Shown piece after piece: positions 8,722-17,661 of a stretch of 64,000 bases of DNA. The position numbers were made by a program, and so were the translations under genes. The notes below the pieces were generated by a model. That model saw only the letters and a program-made list of their open reading frames with translations, did no database searches and had not been told where the DNA came from. Position 1 is the stretch's first letter; each line of letters opens with the position of its first letter. The stretch comes from JAJFUV01 sp964384215 (GTDB taxonomy: Bacteria; Acidobacteriota; Terriglobia; Bryobacterales; Bryobacteraceae), in the NCBI GenBank assembly GCA_964384215.1, contig CAYLLB010000017.1, positions 1-64,000 of the forward strand, given 5' to 3'.

Positions 8722-11700
8722 TGCGGCGTTGGGTGTTGCCCGCGCCGACCGTCGTGATGGTTCCGAACGATCCGCTGGTCGGAGAGACGCTGGGCGATGA
8801 AAGAGGCGTCTCGTTCAAGGCATCCACCGCTTCGGCACGGAACTGCAGGTTCAAGCGCTCAGTGACGTGAAAGTCCTTGAACAGCGAGAGGTTTACGATG
8901 TCGATGCCCGGCGCCCGGACGCCGTTCAGCCGCAACGGGAAGGTGCGCAGATTACTGGCCAACTGCTGCGCCGAGTTCTTGTTGAATCCCGCGTCCACAT
9001 TGAACCACCGGTTCGGAGTGCGCTCCGAGTGCGACAGTGCAATATCTTTGATGTTGCCGGTGAAGAGGATGTTCCCCCATTCGAGGGGCCGGCCGCTCTG
9101 CACTTGCCACACGCCGTTCAAGTTCCAGCCGCCGACGGCCAGGTCGAGCCACCGGTTCGAGTTCACGAAACGCTTGCCCTTGCCAAAGGGAAACTCATAC
9201 ACTCCGGTCACTGCCAGCACGTGGGTCTGATCGATGGAAGATACAACCTCGTGCGGGCGTGCGTCGCCGGCGTTGAGGTAGCTGACCGCCTCCATGTTCT
9301 TCGAGTACGTGTAGCTGCCCTGCAAAGTGTATCCGGCCGAAAATCGCCGCTCGACCCTGGCCTGCAGTGCGTGGTACCACGCATACCCGTCGTTTGTCGT
9401 CGTGCTCACGCCGGTGTACTGCGGGTAGGCCAGTAACAGTTGCTGGCGCTGGACGTTGCTGCTTTGCAGCGAAGTGCCCGTGAATTGCGGCAAGCCGTAA
9501 AACGGATTCTTCACTTGCGTGGTGAGATAGGAGATGGTCGCCGCGTCGCGGGTCCCCAGCGTGCTCAGGTACTGATTCGGCAGCGCGTTCAGCGCGCGTG
9601 AAACGCCCAGTGCCGTGCTACGGTTGCCCATGTAGCCTATGTCAGCCAGGAAGTGCCCGGGAAGCTCACGTTGCACGTTGAAACCCCAGCGCTGCGTGTA
9701 GCCGCTGCGAAGCTGCGGATTCACGATAGTGATGCCTTGGCCGAGGTAGGTTGCCAGACCCTGCGATGCGCCCTGCGCTTCCAGTATTCCGTCCGGGAAA
9801 GGATTGGCCATCGTGGCACGGAAAGTGATGCCGTTGTCCAGACTTGGCACAACCTGCGTGGTCTGGCTGAATCCCGGTTGGCTCGCATCGAGTTGATCCG
9901 AGCCCATCGGAGCGAAGAAGACGCCGTAACCGCCGCGCAGAGCCGTCTTCGGCGTCAACTGGTACGCGAAGCCGATGCGCGGAGAGAAGTTGTTGCGGTC
10001 CGGGTCCACATAGCCGCGCGGCGCTCCGTTCAGGCCCGCAAAGAGCAAACCGCCGGTTACGTGGAATTGGGCCGCGGGAATCTCAGGAATCGGATTCAAT
10101 GCGTAATTGGCGCGCGCAGCTGCCTCCACCGGACTCGCCGTGTCGTAAGCGAAACCTCGCGTGGCACGGTTGTAGCGCTCCGTCGTTGGCGTGTCGTAAT
10201 CCCAACGCAGGCCGAGGTTCACGGTCAGCCGGCGGCCGATTTTCCAGTCGTCCTGCACGAACAGGCCCCAATATCGCGAGGCCTCAGCCGAAGATGCGTT
10301 GCGGTTGATGGATCCTCCGGTGGGCAAACCGAGAAGGAACGATGCCAGGCCTTGGCCCACGGGCGCGGCGGGGGAGTTGTCCAGTGGCCCGCGGGTCCAT
10401 GTCTGCGCGAACGAGAGCGCCGGGGAAATGTTCCCCAGCGACCAGTTGTTCTCGAACATCAAGCGTGATTCGAGGCCGAAACGCACCGTGTGGTTACCCC
10501 TTACGTGAGTGCCCTGCCCGATCAGGTTGTGATACGTCGTGCGGGGGCGCGATCCGCTCCCTCCGCCGATGCCCGTGTCACCCGAAATGCTAATCGTCGG
10601 CATCGATGTCAGCGAACTGTCCAGTTGCGAGACCAGGCTGTTGCTCATGCCCAAACTGGCGAGATTGAAACCAAGGCTGGGCGGAGCGGTATCGTCTCGG
10701 AAGCGGTTCAAGCCGTAGCGGAAATTCAGAATCGTGGATGCGCTGGCGACATAAGTGTGTTCGAAGGTCAGCCCTCGTTGACGGCGCTCGCGGATTGTGC
10801 CAGTTGCGTCGTTGTGGAAATATCGGTCGTTCTGCGGGTCCGTGTAAGCCATGTTGAACGACACGAAGAAGCGATGGCGGTCGTTGATGGTGTGGTCTAC
10901 GCGGCCCAGGTAGCCCTTGTACGGCGAATCGGCCATGTTCGGGTCCGTGTAGTTGCTGGAGCCATCCGCGTTGCCGGTTGCGTTGGGCAGCGGGTAATAA
11001 GTGAGCAGTTGTTTCGAGATGGCATTGAAGCGGCTCGCCGGAATCAGGTTGCCCGCGAACGGTTGGCGGCTGTAACGTCCTCCTGATGCGGCTGCGATGG
11101 TCGCCGGATCGTAAATCTGATACTGCGAGCCGAGCTTCAGGAGCGCGGAGAAATCGCCCTGCCGTTGCTCCGCGGTCGGAACCGTGTAGGAAGCGCGCGA
11201 GGCGCGCTGGCGATCCACCCCGTCACCGCCGAAGGTCCAGAACGTGCGGTTGCGTCCGTCGTAGATGCCTGGGACGTACACCGGCCCACCCATGTTGCCC
11301 TGGATGCGCAGCACGCGTTGCGGCGGCCAGTTCTTTTCGATTTTCTCCGAGGTTACCGGGCCCGTCTTCGGGTCGTTGATGGCGTTGCTGGTGAACAGAT
11401 CCTTGGCGATCATGCCCCGGCTCAGGTTCTGGTAGACCAGGCTGCCGTGAACGGTGTTGGTGCCGCTCTTCATGACCATGTTCACGTGCCCGCCGAGGAA
11501 GCGGCCCAGCGACGCGTCGTAGCCGGCTGTCGTCACGCGGACTTCCTGTACCATCTCCTGCGGAGGGTTCAGCGTGAACCCACCGCCGCGCGTCATCATT
11601 GGCGTACCGTCGAGGGCGAACTCATTGGCGCCCGGACGGCCGCCACCGATCGAAGTCGAACCACCGCTGCCTAGCGCGTCCGGCGGCCATAGGTTGGTCA

Positions 11701-12199
11701 CCGCCGTGGTTGTCGAAGCACCGGGGACAAACTGAAGTTGGTAGATCGCGCTATTGCCTGGCGTCGGCAGGTCCTGAATGCGTCGCGTGTCCACCACCTG
11801 TCCAACGGTCGCGTTGGCCGTTTCGAGCAGAGGAGTCTCGGCCGTCACATTGACCGTGTCCGACACCGCGCCCAACTCGAGCGGAACCTGAAGGTTCAGC
11901 ACGTCGCCGACGCGCACCTGCAACGGTTGTCGTGTATAGCTCTTGAAACCCTCATGAGAAACCGTCAACCGGAAACTGCCCGGATTGAGGTTTCGCACCA
12001 GAAAATTCCCTTCGTGGTTTGTCATGGTGCGAATGACCACGTTGGTTTCGAGATTCATGACTTCCACCTTCGCGGCCGCGATCACGGCCGACGACGTGTC
12101 CTCCACGCGCCCTCGAATCTCACCTGTGGGAGTCTGGGCCAGAGCGGACCAGAATGCGACGAACATCAAAGCGAACACAAGCTTTAAACGCGGATCCAT
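8693..12199 (-). CDS. TonB-dependent receptor (GntR-linked)
   Basis: A 1168-residue outer-membrane receptor. A signal peptide (about 1-21, ending ALA-QTP) is followed by a carboxypeptidase-regulatory-like beta-sandwich (GEIRGRVEDTSSAVI to about residue 105), a plug region (DTVNVTAETPLLET; FALDGTPMM) and a long beta-barrel with repeated W-DD-WK-type strands (FVQDDWKIGRRLTVNLGLRWDYD). The last residue is Trp, as expected for a BAM-recognised barrel. Such receptors import oligosaccharides or other large nutrients. A perfect TCGTTATCGATAACGA palindrome lies 46 bases upstream and the GntR regulator gene lies just beyond. This makes it the likely uptake gate of the regulon running to 18.9 kb. It is less like the two receptors at 24.7 and 29.5 kb than those are like each other. 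Confidence 0.92.
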   Translation of the reverse strand: MDPRLKLVFALMFVAFWSALAQTPTGEIRGRVEDTSSAVIAAAKVEVMNLETNVVIRTMTNHEGNFLVRNLNPGSFRLTVSHEGFKSYTRQPLQVRVGDVLNLQVPLELGAVSDTVNVTAETPLLETANATVGQVVDTRRIQDLPTPGNSAIYQLQFVPGASTTTAVTNLWPPDALGSGGSTSIGGGRPGANEFALDGTPMMTRGGGFTLNPPQEMVQEVRVTTAGYDASLGRFLGGHVNMVMKSGTNTVHGSLVYQNLSRGMIAKDLFTSNAINDPKTGPVTSEKIEKNWPPQRVLRIQGNMGGPVYVPGIYDGRNRTFWTFGGDGVDRQRASRASYTVPTAEQRQGDFSALLKLGSQYQIYDPATIAAASGGRYSRQPFAGNLIPASRFNAISKQLLTYYPLPNATGNADGSSNYTDPNMADSPYKGYLGRVDHTINDRHRFFVSFNMAYTDPQNDRYFHNDATGTIRERRQRGLTFEHTYVASASTILNFRYGLNRFRDDTAPPSLGFNLASLGMSNSLVSQLDSSLTSMPTISISGDTGIGGGSGSRPRTTYHNLIGQGTHVRGNHTVRFGLESRLMFENNWSLGNISPALSFAQTWTRGPLDNSPAAPVGQGLASFLLGLPTGGSINRNASSAEASRYWGLFVQDDWKIGRRLTVNLGLRWDYDTPTTERYNRATRGFAYDTASPVEAAARANYALNPIPEIPAAQFHVTGGLLFAGLNGAPRGYVDPDRNNFSPRIGFAYQLTPKTALRGGYGVFFAPMGSDQLDASQPGFSQTTQVVPSLDNGITFRATMANPFPDGILEAQGASQGLATYLGQGITIVNPQLRSGYTQRWGFNVQRELPGHFLADIGYMGNRSTALGVSRALNALPNQYLSTLGTRDAATISYLTTQVKNPFYGLPQFTGTSLQSSNVQRQQLLLAYPQYTGVSTTTNDGYAWYHALQARVERRFSAGYTLQGSYTYSKNMEAVSYLNAGDARPHEVVSSIDQTHVLAVTGVYEFPFGKGKRFVNSNRWLDLAVGGWNLNGVWQVQSGRPLEWGNILFTGNIKDIALSHSERTPNRWFNVDAGFNKNSAQQLASNLRTFPLRLNGVRAPGIDIVNLSLFKDFHVTERLNLQFRAEAVDALNETPLSSPSVSPTSGSFGTITTVGAGNTQRRITLGGKISW

Positions 12200-12235
12200 G
12201 AGGACCTCCAGTCACTATTTACATACAACGACAGC

Positions 12236-12260
12236 ATAACGATGTCGTTATCGATAACGA
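12236..12260. promoter_or_regulatory. Operator: triple half-site containing perfect palindrome
   Basis: Three 7-base half-sites stand in alternating orientation: ATAACGA (12236-12242), TCGTTAT (12245-12251) and ATAACGA (12254-12260), each pair separated by two bases. The last two form the perfect 16-base palindrome TCGTTATCGATAACGA (12245-12260). It lies 46 bases upstream of the receptor start at 12199. The same 16 bases recur exactly at 18883-18898 before the MFS gene, and a 13/16 match is found at 13036-13051. The GntR/FCD protein encoded next door is the obvious candidate binder. Confidence 0.8.
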
Positions 12261-12321
12261 TAAGTATATGGAGAGCCTCTGTACTTGTCAACTCACCTCT
12301 AGGCTGTATTCCGACCTGCCT

Positions 12322-13011
12322 TTAGGGCTCCGACAGTTGCTGGTAAGAGCGCATGATGTGCTCTTCGAACGCAGCTTTTATGGCGGCTTCGTTTCTTGAG
12401 CGCAAGGCATCCAGGATGGGTTGATGCGGTTGCACACCGGGCGAAACATTGTGGAACCGGCGGCTGCGTTGGATGCTAAGGAATGCGAACAGGGGAACGG
12501 TCAGGTTGTCCAGCGTGCGAAGCAGTGTCTTGTTGCCGGACATTTCCCAGACCGTGCGATGAAAACCCAGGTCGGCGGCCGAGAAACTGAAATAGTCTTC
12601 GGCGGTCCGTGCCGCCTTCATCGCGTTGAGCTTCTGCTCCAACACCGAGAAATCATCGTCAGTAAGCCGGCGGCTGGCCTGTACGCCTGCCATGCCCTCC
12701 AGCGCGGCGCGAAGTTCGGCTCGCTCGGCAATCTCTTCCTGGGTGAGCCGCGTTACGATGGTTTCCTTGTTGGGCTTGCGAACCACCAGCCCCATGTGCT
12801 CCAGTTCGATGAGTGCTTCGCGCACCGTCGCCTGGCTCACTCCGAAATCACGCGCAAGATGCGCCTCGCGCAAGGGATCGCCGGGCTTGAGCTGGCCTGA
12901 GAAAATGGAGGTTCGGAGCGCTTCAAGCACTTGCTCGCGCACCGATTTGGTACGAACCGGTTTAAAACCGCCCCCCCGTTCCACCGTGCCTCCCGATTGG
13001 GCAATTGACAT
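12322..13011 (-). CDS. GntR-family transcriptional regulator (FCD/FadR subfamily)
   Basis: A 229-residue DNA-binding regulator. The N-terminal winged helix (about residues 20-85) shows the GntR signature LREAHLARDFGVSQATVREALIELE. The C-terminal all-helical FCD domain (about 95-220) has the metal/effector ligands expected in ERAELRAALEG, D-x-x-FH (LGFHRTVWEMSGN) and the closing FEEHI. FCD regulators usually sense small carboxylic or sugar acids. The ATG at 13011 is preferred; a GTG three codons upstream (13020) is possible and neither has a strong ribosome-binding site. It is divergent from the esterase operon, with a palindrome-like site between them, and the perfect palindromes at 12245 and 18883 are its likely operators. 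Autoregulation is plausible. Confidence 0.9.
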   Translation of the reverse strand: MSIAQSGGTVERGGGFKPVRTKSVREQVLEALRTSIFSGQLKPGDPLREAHLARDFGVSQATVREALIELEHMGLVVRKPNKETIVTRLTQEEIAERAELRAALEGMAGVQASRRLTDDDFSVLEQKLNAMKAARTAEDYFSFSAADLGFHRTVWEMSGNKTLLRTLDNLTVPLFAFLSIQRSRRFHNVSPGVQPHQPILDALRSRNEAAIKAAFEEHIMRSYQQLSEP

Positions 13012-13035
13012 AGCGGTCACTTACGTACTAGTCTA

Positions 13036-13051
13036 CCGTTAGCGATATCGA
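13036..13051. promoter_or_regulatory. Diverged copy of the regulon palindrome between gntR and the esterase operon
   Basis: CCGTTAGCGATATCGA matches 13 of the 16 bases of TCGTTATCGATAACGA. It lies 24 bases upstream of the GntR start on one side and 7 bases upstream of the esterase ATG on the other. This position suits a site controlling both transcripts. The mismatches make binding less certain than at the two perfect copies. Confidence 0.55.
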
Positions 13052-13058
13052 TAATGCA

Positions 13059-13901
13059 ATGCGGGATACACTTACAGTCCGGCTCTGTATTTTCTGCGCT
13101 CTTCTCGCATTGCTTTCACCTCTAAAAATGACAGGTCAGACGCTTCCGCCGCAACTGGAAAGTTCCTGCCATGCTCGTGAACCGCGCGTTTGGGAGTGTA
13201 AGTATCATTCGAAAGCTTTGGGGCGTGGAACTTCCTGCGCCTTGGTGTTGCCGGAGCGCATGACCGCCGAACCCACGCTAGTAGTTCTGCTGCACGGCAG
13301 CGGGAGGAATCATCGCACCCTCGTTGAAAACCCCTCCACGCATAACACGCTGAATTCCGCGAGTCACGTTATTCTCATGCCGGAAGGCGGCGCTTCATGG
13401 TGGATCGCGCCCGGTCACCAGGAGTATGTTGTAGAACTTACCGAATGGGTGGCGCAGGCTTTCTCCATTTCCCCGAACCGCCGTGGGTGCGGCGGCTGGA
13501 GCATGGGCGCCTACGGCTCAGTCCGGTTGATCCAACAGTATCCGCACGTCTTTACTTCGTGGACGGGAATCCTGGGCCTGCTGGATTTTCCCAATCCTGG
13601 CTATCCGGAGCGGGACAACCATGGAGTGCCTGCGGTTTTCGGCCCCTCGGCGAAATGGCCCGGGCTGAATCCGATGAGCGCGGCCGATGCTCTGCGAGGA
13701 AAACCGCTGTGGTTCGCGACCGGCAAAGACGCCTTCGACTATCGCATGAACCAGGCGTTTCACAAGAAACTGAACTCGCTGGGCATTGAGCACACATTCA
13801 AGACGCTCGACGGCGGTCACGTCTTCTCTGTGGTAGCGGAGGCGCTGCCGGAGGCGCTGCGCTTCCACGAACGTGTGCTGGGAGGTGCGCGTGCCCATTG
13901 A
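13059..13901 (+). CDS. Secreted alpha/beta-hydrolase (esterase/depolymerase-like)
   Basis: A 280-residue protein with a signal peptide (hydrophobic LCIFCALLALLSPL, about residues 9-22). The fold markers are an oxyanion HGSG (79-82), the nucleophile elbow GWSMG with Ser148, and a late His254 in GGHVFS. This gives a complete alpha/beta-hydrolase triad when combined with an Asp such as the one in TGKDAFD. It resembles polyhydroxybutyrate-depolymerase/feruloyl-esterase-like enzymes. In this context it could remove acyl groups from a carbohydrate taken up by the receptor at 8.7-12.2 kb. It is the first gene of a plus-strand operon of four genes, and its stop overlaps the start of the FAD oxidoreductase. 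Cys residues are frequent (for example SSC, WEC, GCG), consistent with an exported, disulphide-bonded protein. Confidence 0.8.
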   Translation: MRDTLTVRLCIFCALLALLSPLKMTGQTLPPQLESSCHAREPRVWECKYHSKALGRGTSCALVLPERMTAEPTLVVLLHGSGRNHRTLVENPSTHNTLNSASHVILMPEGGASWWIAPGHQEYVVELTEWVAQAFSISPNRRGCGGWSMGAYGSVRLIQQYPHVFTSWTGILGLLDFPNPGYPERDNHGVPAVFGPSAKWPGLNPMSAADALRGKPLWFATGKDAFDYRMNQAFHKKLNSLGIEHTFKTLDGGHVFSVVAEALPEALRFHERVLGGARAH

Positions 13902-15723
13902 GCTTACTGCGGACCTCTGTGTCGTTGGGGGCGGCATGGCAGGCGTTTCGGCCGCGCTGGCCGCCGCGCGCTGCGGCGCCACGGTGGTGCTGTTGCAGGA
14001 CCGTAGTGTGCTGGGCGGCAACGCTTCCTCCGAAGTCCGCATGCACATCTCCGGTGCCTCGTGCTCCGGCAGGCGGCCCGGTGCGCGCGAAAGCGGCATC
14101 ATTGACGAACTTCGCGTCGAAGACAGCGTCCGGAACCCGGAGCGCAGCTTCCCGATGTTCGATCTGTTGCTCTACGACAAGGTCGTGAGCGAACCGCGCA
14201 TCCATTTGCTGCTCGACACCACTTGCGTGGGCTGCGAGACAAACGACGGCTTTATCCGCCGCGTGCGGGCGACACGTCCCTCCACCGAAGAGGAGTTTGA
14301 GATCGAAGCGCAGTTCTTTGCGGACTGCTCCGGCGACGGGCGGCTCGGCAAGGAAGCGGGCGCGGAATTCCGCGTAGGGCGCGAGGCCCGCCGGGAATTC
14401 AACGAGCCGCACGCCGCAGAGGACGCCGACCGAAACACGCTCGGCAGCACCATCCTCTTCAGCGCCAGCCGGAAGGATCACCCCTGTCCCTTCACCGCAC
14501 CAGCCTGGGCGCGGCATTTCACCGGAACCGATTTACGGCTGCGCATCCACCGCGAATGGGAGTACGGCTACTGGTGGCTGGAGTGGGGTGGCGAACTCGA
14601 CACCATCCGCGACAATGCGCGCATACGCCACGAGTTGTTGCGCATCGCTCTTGGCGTCTGGGACCACATCAAGAACGGCTGCCAGTGCGATGCCATCCCG
14701 GCCGGCTACGACAAGTGGACGGAAGGCATCGAAGCCGCCGCGCCCGTCGAGCGTCCGGATAACTGGAGCCTGGATTGGGTTGGCATGCTGCCCGGGAAGC
14801 GTGAATCACGCCGCTTTCTCGGCCCACACGTCATGACGGAAAACGACATCGTTTCGGGCCGCATCTTCGACGACGAAGTGGCCTACGGAGGCTGGTGGCT
14901 CGACTTGCACCCGAGCGCCGGCGTGGACGCCGTCGACGAGTATCCTTGCACGCAGATCGACGTGCCGTATCTCTACTCGATTCCGTTGCGGGCGCTTTAC
15001 TCCCGCAACGTGCGTAATCTGTTCTTTGCCGGTCGCAACATCTCCGCCACGCACGTCGCTTTCGCTTCGACGCGTGTGATGGCCACGTGCGCGCTGACGG
15101 GACAGGCCGTGGGAACCGCGGCGGCGCTCGCCTGCCAGGCGGGGCTTGCTGGTTCGGCGGACCTGCTCGATCCGCCGTACCTGGGCCGCCTCCAGCGGCG
15201 CTTGGTCGAGGACGATATGTTTCTCCTGACGGTGTACCACGACGGTGATCGCGACTTGGCGCTTACGGCCGCGATCACCGCGTCGTCTGAAGCGCCGGGA
15301 TATGAGGCCGCGCTCATCACGAACGGCGTCACGCGCGCGACTGGGAAGAGGCTTCATCCAAGTCTCCCGGAGTGTTCGAACCAGTGGCGGTCGCTCGACT
15401 TGCCGGCGTGGGTCGAACTCACATGGCCCGAGCCGGTGACAATCCGTGAAGTACAAGTCACTTTTGACACCGCTTTCGACCGTGAATTGACCCTGTCTCT
15501 GAGCGACGAGTTTACGCGGAAGACGATTCGCGGGCCGCAGCCGGAAACTGTCGCCGATTACGACCTCATCTGCGGCGAAACAGTCATCGAAGTTCACAAC
15601 AACCATCTCAGAAAGAGGAGACACACGCTCGCCCGGCCCGCGGTATGCCGCTCGCTTCGCCTCTTGGTGAAGCGTACGCACGGAGACCCCGCCGCGCGAG
15701 TATTCGAGATTCGAGTTTATTAG
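13891..15723 (+). CDS. FAD-dependent oxidoreductase (FAD_oxidored family)
   Basis: A 610-residue flavoprotein. The dinucleotide-binding motif VVGGGMAG lies at residues 11-18, followed by the second FAD segment SVLGGNASSEVRMHI and the late GRNISATHVAFASTRVMATCALTGQAVGTAAA stretch that closes the FAD site in this family. The last 150 residues look like a separate beta-sandwich (WVELTWPEPVTIREVQVTFD), similar to a carbohydrate-binding F5/8-type module. Family members occur in polysaccharide-use loci, but their substrates are poorly known. The GTG at 13891 is chosen because GGGAGG lies five bases upstream; it overlaps the esterase stop by 11 bases. The next gene follows after one base, so these are co-translated. 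No signal peptide is seen, so it is probably cytoplasmic. Confidence 0.85.
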   Translation: MPIELTADLCVVGGGMAGVSAALAAARCGATVVLLQDRSVLGGNASSEVRMHISGASCSGRRPGARESGIIDELRVEDSVRNPERSFPMFDLLLYDKVVSEPRIHLLLDTTCVGCETNDGFIRRVRATRPSTEEEFEIEAQFFADCSGDGRLGKEAGAEFRVGREARREFNEPHAAEDADRNTLGSTILFSASRKDHPCPFTAPAWARHFTGTDLRLRIHREWEYGYWWLEWGGELDTIRDNARIRHELLRIALGVWDHIKNGCQCDAIPAGYDKWTEGIEAAAPVERPDNWSLDWVGMLPGKRESRRFLGPHVMTENDIVSGRIFDDEVAYGGWWLDLHPSAGVDAVDEYPCTQIDVPYLYSIPLRALYSRNVRNLFFAGRNISATHVAFASTRVMATCALTGQAVGTAAALACQAGLAGSADLLDPPYLGRLQRRLVEDDMFLLTVYHDGDRDLALTAAITASSEAPGYEAALITNGVTRATGKRLHPSLPECSNQWRSLDLPAWVELTWPEPVTIREVQVTFDTAFDRELTLSLSDEFTRKTIRGPQPETVADYDLICGETVIEVHNNHLRKRRHTLARPAVCRSLRLLVKRTHGDPAARVFEIRVY

Positions 15724-15724
15724 T

Positions 15725-16660
15725 ATGCAACGTTTGAATGGTGTGGTAGTACCCATGGTCACCCCGCTCACGGCGGGTGGCGAAATCGACGAGGAGTCCA
15801 CCGGCCGCCTGGTTGAGTACCTGATTGCCGGCGGCGTGAATGGCATTTTCGCCCTCGGCAGTTCCGGGGAGTGCGTGAGCCTGACCTGGTCCAAGCAGAT
15901 CCAACTGCTGCGTGCCGTGGTTAAGTACGTACACCGGCGCGTGCAGGTGTGCGCGGGGCTCTCGTCGAACTCGCTTGAAGAAACCTACGAGCGTGCAAAC
16001 GATATCGCCACGGCCGGAGCCGATTTTGCCGTCGCGCTGACGCCGTACTATTTCCGGACGTCGCAGTCTGAGATGCTGCGTTTCTTCAGTTCGATCGCGG
16101 ACCATTCGCCGCTGCCTGTCCTGGCCTACAACATTCCGTTCCGCACCAATAACACGGTCGAGCCTGCTACTATCGAGAAACTTCGTCATCATCCCAACTT
16201 CGTAGGCATCAAGGACACCGTGAACGACTTCGCGCGCACGCTCGCCATCCTCAACTATGTGCGTCACGATGCGTCGTTCAGCTATATGCACGGAAACGAA
16301 CTGCTGGCACTGCCGGCTGCCGAGGCGGGCGCTGCCGGTTGCGTGGTCAGCATCGGCAATTTTGCGCCGGCCTTCATGGTGGAGGCCTGGAAGGCGGCCG
16401 CCGCCGGCGACCACGACGCCATCGCAAGGTACCAGCCGCGCATCGCCTCCATGATGAAGGTGTTCGGTCTACTGGAGGCGAAGCCCCAGGATTCCACGGT
16501 GCTCCGCCTGATGGCCATCAAAGCAGTGCTCGAAATCCTGGGCCTTATCCAGTCTCATATGGTCCAACTCACGCCGGCGCCCAGCGCCGAGTTTCTCGCG
16601 CCCGTGCGAAAGTTCGTAGAGGAGAACGAAGTTCTGCAGCAGATAAGGAAGCCGCTATGA
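15725..16660 (+). CDS. DapA/NanA-family class I aldolase (dihydrodipicolinate synthase-like)
   Basis: A 311-residue TIM-barrel aldolase/lyase. The Schiff-base lysine is Lys163 in FVGIKDT, the catalytic Tyr135 lies in AYNIPFRT, and the carboxylate-binding loop reads GSSGE (45-49). All are diagnostic of the N-acetylneuraminate lyase/dihydrodipicolinate synthase family. The family splits or forms bonds to 2-oxo acids such as pyruvate. In a locus with a GntR/FCD regulator, a sugar-acid-type MFS transporter and a sialidase-like propeller, a catabolic 2-keto-3-deoxy-sugar-acid or sialic-acid lyase is likelier than lysine biosynthesis. It starts one base after the FAD oxidoreductase stop. Its own stop overlaps the next start (ATGA). 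The exact substrate is not decided by sequence. Confidence 0.88.
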   Translation: MQRLNGVVVPMVTPLTAGGEIDEESTGRLVEYLIAGGVNGIFALGSSGECVSLTWSKQIQLLRAVVKYVHRRVQVCAGLSSNSLEETYERANDIATAGADFAVALTPYYFRTSQSEMLRFFSSIADHSPLPVLAYNIPFRTNNTVEPATIEKLRHHPNFVGIKDTVNDFARTLAILNYVRHDASFSYMHGNELLALPAAEAGAAGCVVSIGNFAPAFMVEAWKAAAAGDHDAIARYQPRIASMMKVFGLLEAKPQDSTVLRLMAIKAVLEILGLIQSHMVQLTPAPSAEFLAPVRKFVEENEVLQQIRKPL

Positions 16661-17661
16661 GAACCACACTCCTTCTCTTTGCCCTGCTGCTGGGTGTGCC
16701 GTGCTTTGCCGCGGGAGAGGCCAGGATCGTCGATGTGCGCAGGATCTGGGACCGGGCGCCGCACAACGCTTTCACCGACCTCGTCCGATTCCGTAACAGT
16801 TGGTATTGCGTATTCCGCGAAGGCGCTGGGCACGCCTCTCCGGACGGCCGCCTGCGCGTCATCGCATCCAAAGACGGCAAGCGATGGGAACCGGCGGCGC
16901 TGCTTGAATCGGCCGACGGCGATCTGCGCGACGCCAAGATCAGCGTGACGCCGGACGGACGCCTCATGTTGATGGGGGCGGTCGCGTTGCGGCAGCCCGC
17001 GCCGAACCGTCACCAGTCGCTCGCTTGGTTTTCCCGCGACGGACGCAATTGGGAAACTGCGCACAAGGTGGCCGATCCGGACTTCTGGCTCTGGCGTGTA
17101 ACTTGGCACAAAGGCACCGCTTACGGGCTCGGCTACAACACGAATCGCGATCGCAACCTGCGCACCTTGCGCCTCTACGTTTCCGAAGATGGCCACGCCT
17201 ATCGCGCCCTGGTGGAAAACCTGGGCGTGCGGAACTCGCCGGGCGAATCCGCCATTCGCTTCGACGGTGATCGGGCGATCGCACCCCTGCGCCGCGATGC
17301 GTACGGCGGCAAGCCGCCGATTCCCGCCTCTGCCGCCACCGCCCTCATCGGGCTCGCCGATCCGCCGTATCTGAAATGGACCTGGAAAGATACGGGCATC
17401 CGCATAGGAGGGCCGAACTTCATTGCCGTTCCCGGTTCCCGCTGGGTGGCCGCCGTGAGGTTGCATGAGCCGACGACGCGCACCGCGCTATGCTGGCTCG
17501 ATCCCGCCAAAGGCACGTTGGTCGAGTTCCTCGCTCTGCCATCCAAAGGCGATTCGAGCTACGCCGGCCTTGCCATGCACAAGGGTCTTCTGTGGGTGAG
17601 CTACTACTCATCCCACGAAGGTAAGACGTCCATCTACCTGGCGAGGGTCAAACTACCCTGA
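16657..17661 (+). CDS. Secreted sialidase-like beta-propeller protein
   Basis: A 334-residue protein with a clear signal peptide (MRTTLLLFALLLGVPCFA). At least three Asp-box-like motifs are visible (ASKDGKRW, FSRDGRNW, VSEDGHAY), spaced as in six-bladed BNR/sialidase propellers. An early Arg in FREGAGHASPDGR and a late RL-x-E segment could belong to an arginine-bearing active site, but I cannot assign a full sialidase triad. It may be an exo-glycosidase, a lyase-like propeller or a binding protein. The ATG overlaps the aldolase stop (ATGA), so it ends a tightly packed four-gene operon. Its 3' end overlaps the convergent MFS gene by 28 bases. Confidence 0.78.
   Translation: MRTTLLLFALLLGVPCFAAGEARIVDVRRIWDRAPHNAFTDLVRFRNSWYCVFREGAGHASPDGRLRVIASKDGKRWEPAALLESADGDLRDAKISVTPDGRLMLMGAVALRQPAPNRHQSLAWFSRDGRNWETAHKVADPDFWLWRVTWHKGTAYGLGYNTNRDRNLRTLRLYVSEDGHAYRALVENLGVRNSPGESAIRFDGDRAIAPLRRDAYGGKPPIPASAATALIGLADPPYLKWTWKDTGIRIGGPNFIAVPGSRWVAAVRLHEPTTRTALCWLDPAKGTLVEFLALPSKGDSSYAGLAMHKGLLWVSYYSSHEGKTSIYLARVKLP

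Noticed and set aside
13873..13890. Earlier GTG start for the FAD oxidoreductase
   Set aside because: It would add MCWEVR without a ribosome-binding site; GGGAGG correctly spaced before the GTG at 13891 favours the later start.
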